The notes under the pieces are model-generated. The model saw nothing but the letters and a program-made list of their open reading frames with translations, ran no database searches and was not told the origin of the DNA. This document shows, piece after piece, positions 42,004 through 49,920 of a stretch of 55,048 nt of DNA. The translations under genes and the position numbers were made by a program. The DNA is from Acidobacteriota bacterium (GTDB lineage: Bacteria > Acidobacteriota > Vicinamibacteria > Vicinamibacterales > UBA2999): contig JACPTI010000020.1 of the NCBI GenBank assembly GCA_016192845.1, forward strand, positions 1 to 55,048. Direction: 5' to 3'. The first letter of the stretch is position 1. The number at the start of each line of letters is the position of its first letter.

Positions 42004-43605
42004 ATGGTGCAGCAGCTTCGACGCATGACGGCGCGCTTTGCGCCGGTTGACCTCACGGCGGACATCGCCGCGCTGCCGCCGAACGAGCGGCAGGCGCTCG
42101 CCAGGCTCGTCGACGCGTCGAAGGTGTTCGACGCGTTGTTCCTTCGTCAGGTGTGGGCCGGCAACGAGACGCTGCTGCTTTCACTCGTCGGCGACCGCTC
42201 GGAGCTCGGTCAGGCGCGCCTGCGGTACTTCCTCATCAACAAGGGACCCTGGTCGCGCCTCGATCACGACGAGCCGTTCATTCCCGGCGTTCCCGCCAAG
42301 CCGCCGCAGGCCAACTTCTATCCCGCCGCCACGAAGGAGGACGTCGAGGCCTGGCTGAAGGCGCTGTCCGCGGCCGAACGGGCACGCGCGACCGGCTTCT
42401 TCACGACAATTCGACGCGGCCCGGACGGCCGGTTGACGGCCGTGCCGTACAGCCTGGAATACCAGGGCGAGCTTGGCCGGGTCGCGTCGCTGCTGCGCGA
42501 GGCGGCGGCACTCACCAGCCAGCCGACGCTCAGACGATATTTGGAGAGCCGCGCCGACGCGCTGCTGACCAACGACTACTACGCGAGCGACGTGGCGTGG
42601 ATGGAGCTCGACGCCAGCATCGAGCCGACGATCGGCCCCTACGAGGTGTACGAGGACGAGTGGTTCAATTACAAGGCGGCCTTCGAGGCGTTCATCACGA
42701 TCCGCGACGACGCCGAGACGGCCCGTCTCGCGCGCTTCGGCTCCGAGCTGCAGGAGATCGAGAACAACCTGCCGATCGATCCGAAGTTCAGGAACCCGAA
42801 GCTCGGCGCGATGGCGCCGATCCGCGTCGTCAACACCGTGTTCTCCTCGGGCGACGCGAACAAGGGCGTGCAGACCGCCGCCTTCAATCTGCCGAACGAC
42901 GAGCGCGTGATTGCCGAGAAAGGCAGCAAGCGCGTGATGCTGAAGAACAACCAGGAAGCGAAGTTCCGGATGGTGCTCCAGCCGATCGCGCGCGTCGCCC
43001 TCTCCACCCGGGATCAGGCCAACGTCACCTTCGAGGCGTTTTTCACCCACATCCTGATGCACGAGCTGATGCACGGTCTCGGCCCGCACAACATCACGGT
43101 GGGCGGGCGGGCGACGACGGTGCGTCAGGAGCTGAAGGAGACCTACAGCGCGATTGAAGAGGCCAAAGCGGACGTCTCGGGGCTCTTTGCGCTGCAATTC
43201 CTCGTCGACCGCGGCAAGCTCGACAAGGCACTCGGCGCGACCATGTACACCACGTATCTGGCGTCGATGTTCCGCTCGATCCGGTTCGGCATCAACGAGG
43301 CGCACGGCCGCGGCGTCGCCATGCAGCTCAACTACTTTCTCGACAACGGCGGCGTGGCGGTGGCGCCGGACGGCACCTTTGCCGTCAATCCGGATCGGAT
43401 TCGGCAGAACGTCGTCGATCTGACGCGCGACATCATGACGCTGCAGGCGGTCGGCGGCCACGACGACGCCAGACAGATGATCGAGCGGCTGGCGGTTGTC
43501 CGCCCCCCGGTGCAGGCCGTCCTCGACCGCCTGGCGGATGTGCCCGTCGACATCGCACCGCGGTTCGTTACCGCGGCGCAGCTGCTGGACGGAGACGCGC
43601 GGTAG
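42004..43605 (+). CDS. M49-like (dipeptidyl-peptidase III-type) zinc peptidase
   Basis: 533 residues from ATG at 42004. The zinc site is HELMHGLGPHNI (His353, Glu354, His357) with the downstream EEAKADVSGLFA (Glu385-Glu386), as in the M49-related family where the third ligand is in an EExxAD/E motif. Conserved parts include YEVYEDEWFNYKAAFEAFIT and NLPNDERVIAEKGSKRVMLK. No signal peptide, so cytoplasmic unless the start is further upstream. Similar sequences are attached to Nudix domains in plants; here the peptidase part stands alone. The start codon sits directly after a truncated repeat. Confidence 0.85.
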   Translation: MVQQLRRMTARFAPVDLTADIAALPPNERQALARLVDASKVFDALFLRQVWAGNETLLLSLVGDRSELGQARLRYFLINKGPWSRLDHDEPFIPGVPAKPPQANFYPAATKEDVEAWLKALSAAERARATGFFTTIRRGPDGRLTAVPYSLEYQGELGRVASLLREAAALTSQPTLRRYLESRADALLTNDYYASDVAWMELDASIEPTIGPYEVYEDEWFNYKAAFEAFITIRDDAETARLARFGSELQEIENNLPIDPKFRNPKLGAMAPIRVVNTVFSSGDANKGVQTAAFNLPNDERVIAEKGSKRVMLKNNQEAKFRMVLQPIARVALSTRDQANVTFEAFFTHILMHELMHGLGPHNITVGGRATTVRQELKETYSAIEEAKADVSGLFALQFLVDRGKLDKALGATMYTTYLASMFRSIRFGINEAHGRGVAMQLNYFLDNGGVAVAPDGTFAVNPDRIRQNVVDLTRDIMTLQAVGGHDDARQMIERLAVVRPPVQAVLDRLADVPVDIAPRFVTAAQLLDGDAR

Positions 43606-43626
43606 CCGTGTAGATGAAGTTGCCGC
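43605..43626. repeat. Left member of a 22-bp direct repeat flanking a 1-kb island
   Basis: GCCGTGTAGATGAAGTTGCC plus GC matches 44642-44663 (GCCGTGTAGATGAAGTCGCC plus GC) with one mismatch. On the minus strand the right copy encodes the end of the CxxCH protein (GDFIYTATA). The left copy, close to the M49 stop, would encode GNFIYTATA. Confidence 0.7.
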
Positions 43627-43651
43627 ACGTAGTGTCCGGCTTTAGCCGGAC
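43627..43651 (+). repeat. REP-like single unit
   Basis: ACGTAGT followed by GTCCGGCTTTAGCCGGAC (43633-43650). It lies at the left edge of the island with the TPR pseudogene. Confidence 0.75.
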
Positions 43652-43689
43652 CCGGGCTCCGACTCTCTCGTCCTGGAAGCCCGACGCCC

Positions 43690-44236
43690 GATACGACACG
43701 ATTAATTCAAACCAATCATCCTGATCAGCCGCTTTACGAGCATACGTCGCAGCCTGGGCCCACGCGTCGAAGCCCGATGCGCTCGTGAAGCCCTCCATCA
43801 GATACGAGTCCGCCAGGCCGACATACGCCGGCGCGTAATCAGGAGCGACGCGAAGCGCCTCGTTGAAGTCGCCTATCGCCTTCCGAAGACTGCTCGCCGT
43901 CAGTTGGTTGAAGCTGTGCCGGCCCTTCAGAAATGCGGTCAGCGCTCGGGGGTCGACCGACGCCGTCTGGATCGGCGGCGTTGGAGCTGCCGGTGGCCAT
44001 GCGACCGCCAGCTCTCGGCCGATCGCTTCCGCGATTTGCACCTGCAGTTGGAGCACGTCGCCCAGATCGCTTTCGAACGTGGTGGCCCATTGCTGGGTCT
44101 GGTCCCTCACCTCGATGAGTCGCACGCTGACGCGCACTCGGCCATCCCACTGCCGGACGCTGCCCTCGAGTACCCAACTTACACCGAGCTCGCGGCCGAT
44201 TTGCCCGATCGTCTTGCTGGAATTCTTGTAGAGCAT
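43690..44236 (-). pseudogene. Fragment of a TPR regulatory protein (adenylate-cyclase/FlgO-like domain plus TPR)
   Basis: On the reverse strand the only recognisable part runs from MLYKNSSKTIGQIGREL at 44236 through GVSWVLEGSVRQWDGRVRVS, RLIEVRDQTQQWATTFESDL, LQVQIAEAIGREL and the first TPR (ALRVAPDYAPAYVGLADSYL) to YARKAADQD. In complete proteins this domain follows an N-terminal DNA-binding or kinase domain and precedes several TPRs; both are missing. The region upstream (44240-44480) is not recognisable in any frame, and the downstream end passes into repeat sequence. It is therefore a decayed fragment, not a gene. Confidence 0.8.
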
Positions 44237-44585
44237 GTCGTGTTCGACGTTGGACAGTTTCCCTTCTACTGTGTGGGCCAGATCCAGTTCGACCGCTCCG
44301 GCAATTTCCGGAGCCGCCGCACATCCAGTTTCGGCGGTGGCATCGCGCACAAGGTGATCGAAGGCGTGTACTCGACTCGCTGGATACCGACGGCTCCGGC
44401 CTGGGCGGCTTCGAATACACCGAGTACCCGGAACTGCCTGACGGGAGCAAAGGCCAGGCCGATTTACAATGTCTCGACCAGTCGGTCCGGCGGCCGGAGC
44501 GGTGCTCAAGCGGCAGAGGCCGAGATAGCCTGGCGCCCCGTGAAGGGGCGCCCCACACCCGTACGGCGCGCGCTTCGGTTCGCTG

Positions 44586-44618
44586 GTCCGGCTGAAGCCG
44601 GACGCCACGTACGCTACG
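44586..44618 (+). repeat. REP-like single unit at the end of the CxxCH gene
   Basis: GTCCGGCTGAAGCCGGAC (44586-44603) followed by GCCACGTACGCTACG. It reaches the stop codon of the next gene on the minus strand. Sequence 44237-44585 to its left holds no supported gene; only GCGCCCCGTGAAGGGGCGCC (44531-44550) stands out, as a hairpin. Confidence 0.75.
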
Positions 44619-45177
44619 GGCCGCCGACAGATATCGCCGTCGCCGTGTAGATGAAGTCGCCGCGCGGCAGGCCGTCGCCGTTGGCCGCGTTGGCGGCCAG
44701 GTGAAAGGCGATGGGCAAGTCGCCGGCGGGGGCCGTCCACTCGAACGTCCACTGTCCCGTGCCGGGCGTCGGCACCTCCGTGCCGGCCGGCGTGTGCTGC
44801 ATGTAGATAATGCGGCCGGCGTCGTCGGGCACCGCCTCCGTGCGGTCGTCGGGGGGGTGGAACATCCCGGCGTTGTCGCCGGACTCGAAGCGCGTCGATA
44901 ACTGGAATCCCGCCCGGACGAGCTGCGGGTGTGCCACTGAGACGGTAATCAGGTATCGTTGGCCGGGCGTATACGAGGCGGGAACACCGGCCAGCGTGAG
45001 CCGGCCCGCGGGGTCGTTGAGCGGATTGTTCGAGTGGCACTGATGACAGGTCATTTCGCCGAAACCGCCGGTCCGGGCCGGCACGAGGCTGTTGACTGAC
45101 GCGAGCAGGGCCAGCGGCGCGGCGCACGCCAGCGCCACCGCGACGATGCTCGCGCTGCCGTTGTGGATTCTAGGCAT
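44614..45177 (-). CDS. Secreted protein with a CxxCH motif and Reeler-like/choice-of-anchor domain
   Basis: 187 residues. Signal peptide ASIVAVALACAAPLALLASV. The mature N-terminus has GEMTCHQCHSNNPLND, a CxxCH haem-binding motif (Cys44, Cys47, His48). The rest resembles the Reeler or choice-of-anchor V type: YTPGQRYLITVSVAHPQLVR, GFQLSTRFESGDNAG and GQWTFEWTAPAGDLPIAFHL, ending GDGLPRGDFIYTATAISVGG. It could be a small c-type cytochrome fused to a beta-sandwich, acting in the periplasm or on the surface. Divergent from the beta-propeller gene. Confidence 0.75.
   Translation of the reverse strand: MPRIHNGSASIVAVALACAAPLALLASVNSLVPARTGGFGEMTCHQCHSNNPLNDPAGRLTLAGVPASYTPGQRYLITVSVAHPQLVRAGFQLSTRFESGDNAGMFHPPDDRTEAVPDDAGRIIYMQHTPAGTEVPTPGTGQWTFEWTAPAGDLPIAFHLAANAANGDGLPRGDFIYTATAISVGGP
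44642..44663. repeat. Right member of the 22-bp direct repeat
   Basis: GCCGTGTAGATGAAGTCGCC plus GC, within the 3' end of the CxxCH gene. The copies are 1,037 bp apart and bracket the TPR fragment and two REP-like units. Confidence 0.7.
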
Positions 45178-45217
45178 CGGGCGGGCGTTGAGACCCGCCG
45201 ATTATAGAGGAGGAGCC

Positions 45218-46234
45218 ATGATGCGCTCACGTTCGCTCGCGTCCGTGGCAACCGCGGCACTCGTCTGCGTCGCGCTCGCTGCGCCTGTGTCCGGCCAGCG
45301 CGGCGTCAAGGTCGACGTGGAGTTCAGCGACTGGAATACGTCGACCCCGAACGCGCATCCGCACGATCCCGCCTTCGGCATCGACGGCACGCTCTGGTAC
45401 ACCGGCCAGCGGGCGCAGACGCTCGGGCGCGTCGACATGAACACCGGCCAGGTTCGTGAGTTCCCGCTGCCGGGCCGCCACGGGCCGCACGGCCTGGTGT
45501 CGGACCGCGACGGCAATATCTGGTACACGGGGAACGCCGCCGGCCTCGTCGGAAAGCTCGATCCGCGGACGGGGCAGGTCACGGAGTACAAGATGCCGGA
45601 TCCGGCTGCGCGCGATCCGCACACGCTGATCTTCGATCGCTACGGCATTCTCTGGTTCACGGTGCAGGGCGGCAACTTCGTCGGCCGGCTCGATCCGAAA
45701 ACCGGTGCGATCACGCTGAAGCAGCCGCCGACGCCTCGTGCCGCTCCGTACGGCATCGTGGTCCTGTCGAACGGCACGCCGGTGTTCGACCTCTTCCGCA
45801 CGAACAAGATCGGCGCCATCGATCCCAAGACGATGGAGATCACGGAATACGCGCTGCCGGAGGGCGCGCGGCCGCGCCGCATCGCGGTGGATGCCAACGA
45901 CATCGTCTGGTACACCGATTTCGCCCGAGGCTTTCTGGGGCGTCTGGATCTGAAGACGAAGCAGGTGCAGGAATTTCCGTCGCCGGCCGGGCCGCAGGCG
46001 CAGCCCTACGGCATCAGCGTCACGCCGGACGGCGCCGTCTGGTACAGCGAGTCCGGCGTGGAGCCGAACACGCTCGTACGTTTTGATCCCGCGACGAAAA
46101 CAGTCCAGACGTGGAAGATTCCGAGTGGCGGCGGCGTGGTGCGGCACATGGTGACTGCGCCGAACGGGGATCTGCTGCTCGCTTACAGCGGCGTGAACAA
46201 GGTCGGCCGCGTGCGCATTCGCAAGACGACGTGA
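45218..46234 (+). CDS. Secreted beta-propeller, virginiamycin-B-lyase/SMP-30-like
   Basis: 338 residues from ATG at 45218, preceded by GAGGAGGAG; the next codon is also ATG. Signal peptide SLASVATAALVCVALAAPVS. Six or seven repeated blades follow with the WYT motif (GTLWYTGQRAQTLGRVDMNT, GNIWYTGNAAGLVGKLDPRT, GILWFTVQGGNFVGRLDPKT, DIVWYTDFARGFLGRLDLKT, GAVWYSESGVEPNTLVRFDP). This is the Vgb-type propeller. Many members in soil bacteria are not lyases; substrate unknown. It lies directly upstream of a PQQ dehydrogenase. Confidence 0.85.
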   Translation: MMRSRSLASVATAALVCVALAAPVSGQRGVKVDVEFSDWNTSTPNAHPHDPAFGIDGTLWYTGQRAQTLGRVDMNTGQVREFPLPGRHGPHGLVSDRDGNIWYTGNAAGLVGKLDPRTGQVTEYKMPDPAARDPHTLIFDRYGILWFTVQGGNFVGRLDPKTGAITLKQPPTPRAAPYGIVVLSNGTPVFDLFRTNKIGAIDPKTMEITEYALPEGARPRRIAVDANDIVWYTDFARGFLGRLDLKTKQVQEFPSPAGPQAQPYGISVTPDGAVWYSESGVEPNTLVRFDPATKTVQTWKIPSGGGVVRHMVTAPNGDLLLAYSGVNKVGRVRIRKTT

Positions 46235-46302
46235 ACGACTCGAACGATCCGAACGACCCGAATGCTTTTGGCGTAGAATCCGCGCTGTGGGACACGCGCC
46301 GG

Positions 46303-46339
46303 CACCCCAGCGCGCACAAACCGCGCGCTGGGGACCCCG
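46303..46339 (+). repeat. 37-bp CACCCC-family hairpin upstream of the PQQ dehydrogenase
   Basis: CACCCCAGCGCGC, ACAAACC, GCGCGCTGGGGACCCCG. The stem is perfect over 11 bp. It lies 14 bp before the ATG, with GGAGGG between the element and the start. Reference copy for the family. Confidence 0.8.
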
Positions 46340-46353
46340 CGCTGGAGGGTGTG

Positions 46354-48396
46354 ATGAGCAGGAGCCGCATGGTGCTGACGATGGCGCTGGCCGTGGCCGC
46401 GTCGATGGCGAGCTTCGCCCAGAACCGCGGATCGGCGCCGATCGGCGCGCCTTCCGGAGAATGGCGCACCTACGGCGGCGATCTTCGCAGCACGCGGTAC
46501 GCCCCGCTCGATCAGATCAACAAGGACAACTTCTCGAAGCTCGAGGTCGCCTGGCGCTTCAAGACCGACGCGCTCGGGCCGCGGCCGGAGTTCAACTTCC
46601 AGTCGACGCCGCTGATGGTGGGCGGCAAGCTCTACACGACGGCCGGCACCCGCCGCGCTGTCGTCTCGCTCGACGCCGAGACCGGCGAGATGCTCTGGAT
46701 GTACAGCCTGAACGAAGGCAAACGCGGCGAAGGGGCGCCGCGCCGCCTGTCGGGCCGCGGACTGGCCTACTGGACCGACGGCCGCGAGGAGCGGATCGTC
46801 TACGTGACGCCCGGCTACCAGATGATCGCGCTCGACGCCAGAACCGGCCGGCCGGCCCCGAGCTTCGGCCGGAACGGCATCGTCGACCTGAAGATGGGCG
46901 CCGACCAGGACATCGATCTGGTCACCGGGGAGATCGGCCTCCATGCGGCGCCCGTGATTGCGGGCGACGTGGTGGTCGTGGGGGCGGCGCACCTGCCGGG
47001 CAGCATCCCGCGCACGCACAACAACGTGAAGGGATACGTTCGTGGCTACGACGTGCGGACCGGCAGGCGTCTCTGGATCTTCCACACCATTCCGAGGCTC
47101 GGCGAACCCGGCTACGAGACGTGGGAAAACGAGTCGGCGCCGGTGAACGGGAACACCGGCGTGTGGGCGCAGATGACGGTGGACGAAGAGCTGGGGCTCG
47201 TGTACCTGCCGGTCGAGCTGCCCACCGGCGACTATTACGGCGGCCACCGGCCCGGCAACGGGCTGTACGGCGAGAGCGTGGTCGCCGTTGAACTGAAGAC
47301 AGGGCGGAAGCGCTGGCACTACCAGCTCGTCCATCACGGCATCTGGGATTTCGACATTCCGTGCGCTCCAATCCTCGCCGATATCGCCGTCAACGGCCGC
47401 ATGATCAAGGCGCTCGCGCAGCCGAGCAAGCAGGGGTGGGTGTACGTGCTCGATCGTACCAACGGCCAGCCGGTGTGGCCGATCGAGGAGCGGCCGGTGG
47501 AGCAGGCGGACATCCCCGGCGAAAAGACGAGCCCCACGCAGCCGTTCGTGACCAAGCCGCCCGCCTTCGACCGGCAGGGCGTGACGATTGATGACCTGAT
47601 CGACTTCACGCCCGAGTTGCGCGCGGAAGCGGTGAAGATCGTCTCGCGCTACAAGCTCGGGCCGCTGTTCACACCGCCGGTCGTGAGCAAGTGGGAAGGG
47701 CCGCTCGCGACGCTCATGATGCCGTCGACAACGGGCGGCGTGAACTGGTACGGCGGATCGCTCGATCCGGAAACGAACTACCTCTACATCTATTCGATCA
47801 CGCAGATTGCGCAGCTCGGCCTCGTCGAGTCCGACGGCAAGCGCTCGGACATGCGCTACATTCGCGGCACGGCGCAGAACCCCGCCGAGCCGCCGCGGCC
47901 GGCGGCTCCCGCCGGAGCGGCGGGGGAGGAGGCGGGCCCGCCGCCGCTGACCGTGCAGGGGCTGCCGATCGTGAAGCCCCCCTACGGGCGCATCACCGCG
48001 ATCGATCTCAACCGCGGCGAGATCGTCTGGCAGATTCCGCACGGCGAGACGCCGGACAACATCCGCAACCATCCGGCGCTGAAGGGGCTCAACATCCCCC
48101 GGACCGGCCGCATCGGCCGCATCGGCGTGCTGACGACGAAGACGCTGGTGATTGCCGGCGAGGGCGGGTTCTTCACGACGCCGCCGGGGCAGCGAGGCGC
48201 GATGCTGCGGGCGTACGACAAGGCAACCGGCCAGGACGTCGGCGCGGTGTACATGCCGGCGCCGCAGACCGGTTCGCCCATGACGTACATGCTGAACGGG
48301 CGGCAGTATCTCGTCGTGGCCGTCAGCGGTGCCAACTACAGCGGCGAGCTGCTGGCGTTCCGGCTGCCGCAGGACGCGATCACGACGTCGAATTGA
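46354..48396 (+). CDS. PQQ-dependent dehydrogenase (quinoprotein)
   Basis: 680 residues from ATG at 46354 (GTG just before is possible), with GGAGGGT upstream. Signal peptide VLTMALAVAASMASFA. The eight-bladed quinoprotein propeller begins WRTYGGDLRSTRYAPLDQIN and shows tryptophan-docking elements: VVSLDAETGEMLWMYSLNEG, GYDVRTGRRLWIFHTIPR, VAVELKTGRKRWHYQLVHHG, WDFDIPCAPIL, AIDLNRGEIVWQIPHGETPD. It belongs to the membrane glucose dehydrogenase-like soluble group without a C-terminal cytochrome domain. Oxidises an alcohol or sugar in the periplasm; substrate unknown. A Pro/Ala-rich insertion lies around residues 510-535. Confidence 0.93.
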   Translation: MSRSRMVLTMALAVAASMASFAQNRGSAPIGAPSGEWRTYGGDLRSTRYAPLDQINKDNFSKLEVAWRFKTDALGPRPEFNFQSTPLMVGGKLYTTAGTRRAVVSLDAETGEMLWMYSLNEGKRGEGAPRRLSGRGLAYWTDGREERIVYVTPGYQMIALDARTGRPAPSFGRNGIVDLKMGADQDIDLVTGEIGLHAAPVIAGDVVVVGAAHLPGSIPRTHNNVKGYVRGYDVRTGRRLWIFHTIPRLGEPGYETWENESAPVNGNTGVWAQMTVDEELGLVYLPVELPTGDYYGGHRPGNGLYGESVVAVELKTGRKRWHYQLVHHGIWDFDIPCAPILADIAVNGRMIKALAQPSKQGWVYVLDRTNGQPVWPIEERPVEQADIPGEKTSPTQPFVTKPPAFDRQGVTIDDLIDFTPELRAEAVKIVSRYKLGPLFTPPVVSKWEGPLATLMMPSTTGGVNWYGGSLDPETNYLYIYSITQIAQLGLVESDGKRSDMRYIRGTAQNPAEPPRPAAPAGAAGEEAGPPPLTVQGLPIVKPPYGRITAIDLNRGEIVWQIPHGETPDNIRNHPALKGLNIPRTGRIGRIGVLTTKTLVIAGEGGFFTTPPGQRGAMLRAYDKATGQDVGAVYMPAPQTGSPMTYMLNGRQYLVVAVSGANYSGELLAFRLPQDAITTSN

Positions 48397-48414
48397 TCCG
48401 ATAATGTCTTCCCC

Positions 48415-48498
48415 CCACGTACCACCGAGACGCCGAGACACCGAGGAATTCATTTCAAAAAAGGCCTCGGTGTCTCAGTGTCTCGGTGTTCCGTGGGG
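48415..48498. repeat. Inverted repeat with CACCGAGA/TCTCGGTG word arms
   Basis: Left arm ACCACCGAGACGCCGAGACA continuing CCGAGG, right arm CCTCGGTGTCTCAGTGTCTC continuing GGTGTTCCGTGG, outermost CCCCCCACG and CGTGGGGG, and a short AT-rich centre (ATTTCAAAAAA). Same design as 1934-2010 with different spelling. It lies between the PQQ dehydrogenase and the HupE-like gene. Confidence 0.8.
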
Positions 48499-48520
48499 GC
48501 GAAGACCGGTGTAGGCTTCG

Positions 48521-49879
48521 ATGTCTCTGCGGGTTCTTGCGGTCGCAACAATTACGCTCGTCATCGCGGCGTCAGCCCGCCCGATCGCCCACGACATCCC
48601 GAACGACGTCATCGTCCACGCGTTCCTCAAGCCCGACGGACAGCGGCTCCATCTGCTCGTGCGGGTGCCGCTCGAGGCGATGCGCGACATGGACGTGCCG
48701 CAGCGCGACCGCGGCTACCTCGACCTGACGCGCGTGGACGACGCGCTGCGCACGGCGGCGACGGTGTGGATCGCGCGCGAGGTCGCCCTGTACGAGGAGG
48801 ATACGCGCCTCGGCAACCTCGAGATCGTCGCGGTCCGCGTGTCGCTGCCGTCGGATACGTCGTTTCGCGCATACGACACAGCCGTGGCCCACCTCCGCGG
48901 TCCGCGGCTGCCGGAGAGCACCGATCTGTACTGGGAACAGGGGATCCTCGACGTCTGGCTCGAGTACGCTATTTCTTCCGACACCTCACGCTTTGCGATC
49001 AATCCGGGCCTGCGGCCCCTCGGCCAGCGCGTGACGATCGCGCTCCGGCTGCTGACGCCCGACGGCCGCGAGCGGGCGTTCGAGTTGCACGACGACCCGG
49101 GCATCGTCCGGCTCGATCCGCGATGGCACCAGGCGGCGGCGCGGTTCGTGCACTCAGGCTTCGAGCACATCCTCGGCGGCATCGACCACCTGCTGTTCCT
49201 GCTGTGCCTCGTCATTCCTCTGCGGCGCGTGCGGATGCTGGTGATCGTGGTGACGTCGTTTACCGTCGCCCACTCGGTCACGCTCATCGCCGCGGCGTAC
49301 AACCTGGGGCCGGGCGGCCTCTGGTTCCCGCCGCTGGTCGAGACGCTGATCGCCACCTCCATCGTCTACATGTCGCTCGAGAACATCGTCAGCGCCAGCC
49401 TGGCGCACCGCTGGCTGATCACGTTCGCGTTCGGGCTCGTGCACGGCTTCGGGTTCTCGTTCGCGCTGCGCGAGTCGCTGCAGTTTGCCGGCTCCCACCT
49501 GCTGCTGTCGCTCGTGTCCTTCAACGTCGGCGTGGAGCTGGGCCAGCTGCTCGTGCTCGCCGCCATCGTGCCGGCGTTGAACCTCCTCTTCCGCTTCGTG
49601 GTCGCGGAGCGCCTGGGGACGATCATCCTGTCGGTGATCGTGGCGCACACGGCGTGGCACTGGATGACCGAGCGCGGCGCGCGGCTGCTGGAGTTCCCGC
49701 TGCCCGCCCTCGACGCCGTGCTGCTCCTGTGGCTGGTGCGCGCGGCCATGGTGCTGGTGGCGGTGGCGGCGGTGGTATGGGTCGCGCGCGTGCTGCTTCG
49801 GCGGAAGGCGGAAGGGCCTGGTCCGGCTGAAGCCGGACGCTACGTACGCGAGCAAGTGGGTCGTAGTGTCCGGCTTTAG
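48521..49879 (+). CDS. HupE/UreJ-like membrane protein
   Basis: 452 residues. Signal peptide SLRVLAVATITLVIAASARP; a roughly 190-residue soluble region; then six or so transmembrane helices from about residue 205 (HILGGIDHLLFLLCLVIPLR, VIVVTSFTVAHSVTLIAAAY, WLITFAFGLVHGFGFSFALR, FNVGVELGQLLVLAAIVPAL). GFEHIL-GGIDH and LVHGFGF with conserved His/Asp are typical of the HupE/UreJ type linked to nickel handling; no hydrogenase or urease is in this window. The last 25 residues (GPAEAGRYVREQVGRSVRL) are translated from a REP-like doublet, so the natural C-terminus has been replaced. Confidence 0.85.
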   Translation: MSLRVLAVATITLVIAASARPIAHDIPNDVIVHAFLKPDGQRLHLLVRVPLEAMRDMDVPQRDRGYLDLTRVDDALRTAATVWIAREVALYEEDTRLGNLEIVAVRVSLPSDTSFRAYDTAVAHLRGPRLPESTDLYWEQGILDVWLEYAISSDTSRFAINPGLRPLGQRVTIALRLLTPDGRERAFELHDDPGIVRLDPRWHQAAARFVHSGFEHILGGIDHLLFLLCLVIPLRRVRMLVIVVTSFTVAHSVTLIAAAYNLGPGGLWFPPLVETLIATSIVYMSLENIVSASLAHRWLITFAFGLVHGFGFSFALRESLQFAGSHLLLSLVSFNVGVELGQLLVLAAIVPALNLLFRFVVAERLGTIILSVIVAHTAWHWMTERGARLLEFPLPALDAVLLLWLVRAAMVLVAVAAVVWVARVLLRRKAEGPGPAEAGRYVREQVGRSVRL

Positions 49880-49886
49880 CCGGACC
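49821..49886. repeat. Complete REP-like doublet over the 3' end of the HupE-like gene
   Basis: GTCCGGCTGAAGCCGGAC (49821-49838), spacer starting GCTACGTACG and ending TCGTAGT, then GTCCGGCTTTAGCCGGAC (49868-49885). The first half is translated as GPAEAGRYVRE. It is followed by AGGAGGAGG and the next start at 49921. Confidence 0.85.
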
Positions 49887-49920
49887 TGTAGTAGCATCCA
49901 GCAACGTAAGGAGGAGGCGT

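Noticed and set aside
43839..44558. Additional ORFs in other frames over the TPR fragment
   Set aside because: Only the frame with the GVSWVLEGSVR segment has family motifs; the others are Arg/Ser-rich shadows.
46183..48453. Very long reverse-strand ORF (over 750 codons) opposite the PQQ dehydrogenase
   Set aside because: High GC makes antisense frames long; its translation is Arg/His-rich with no recognisable motif, while the forward frame is a clear quinoprotein.
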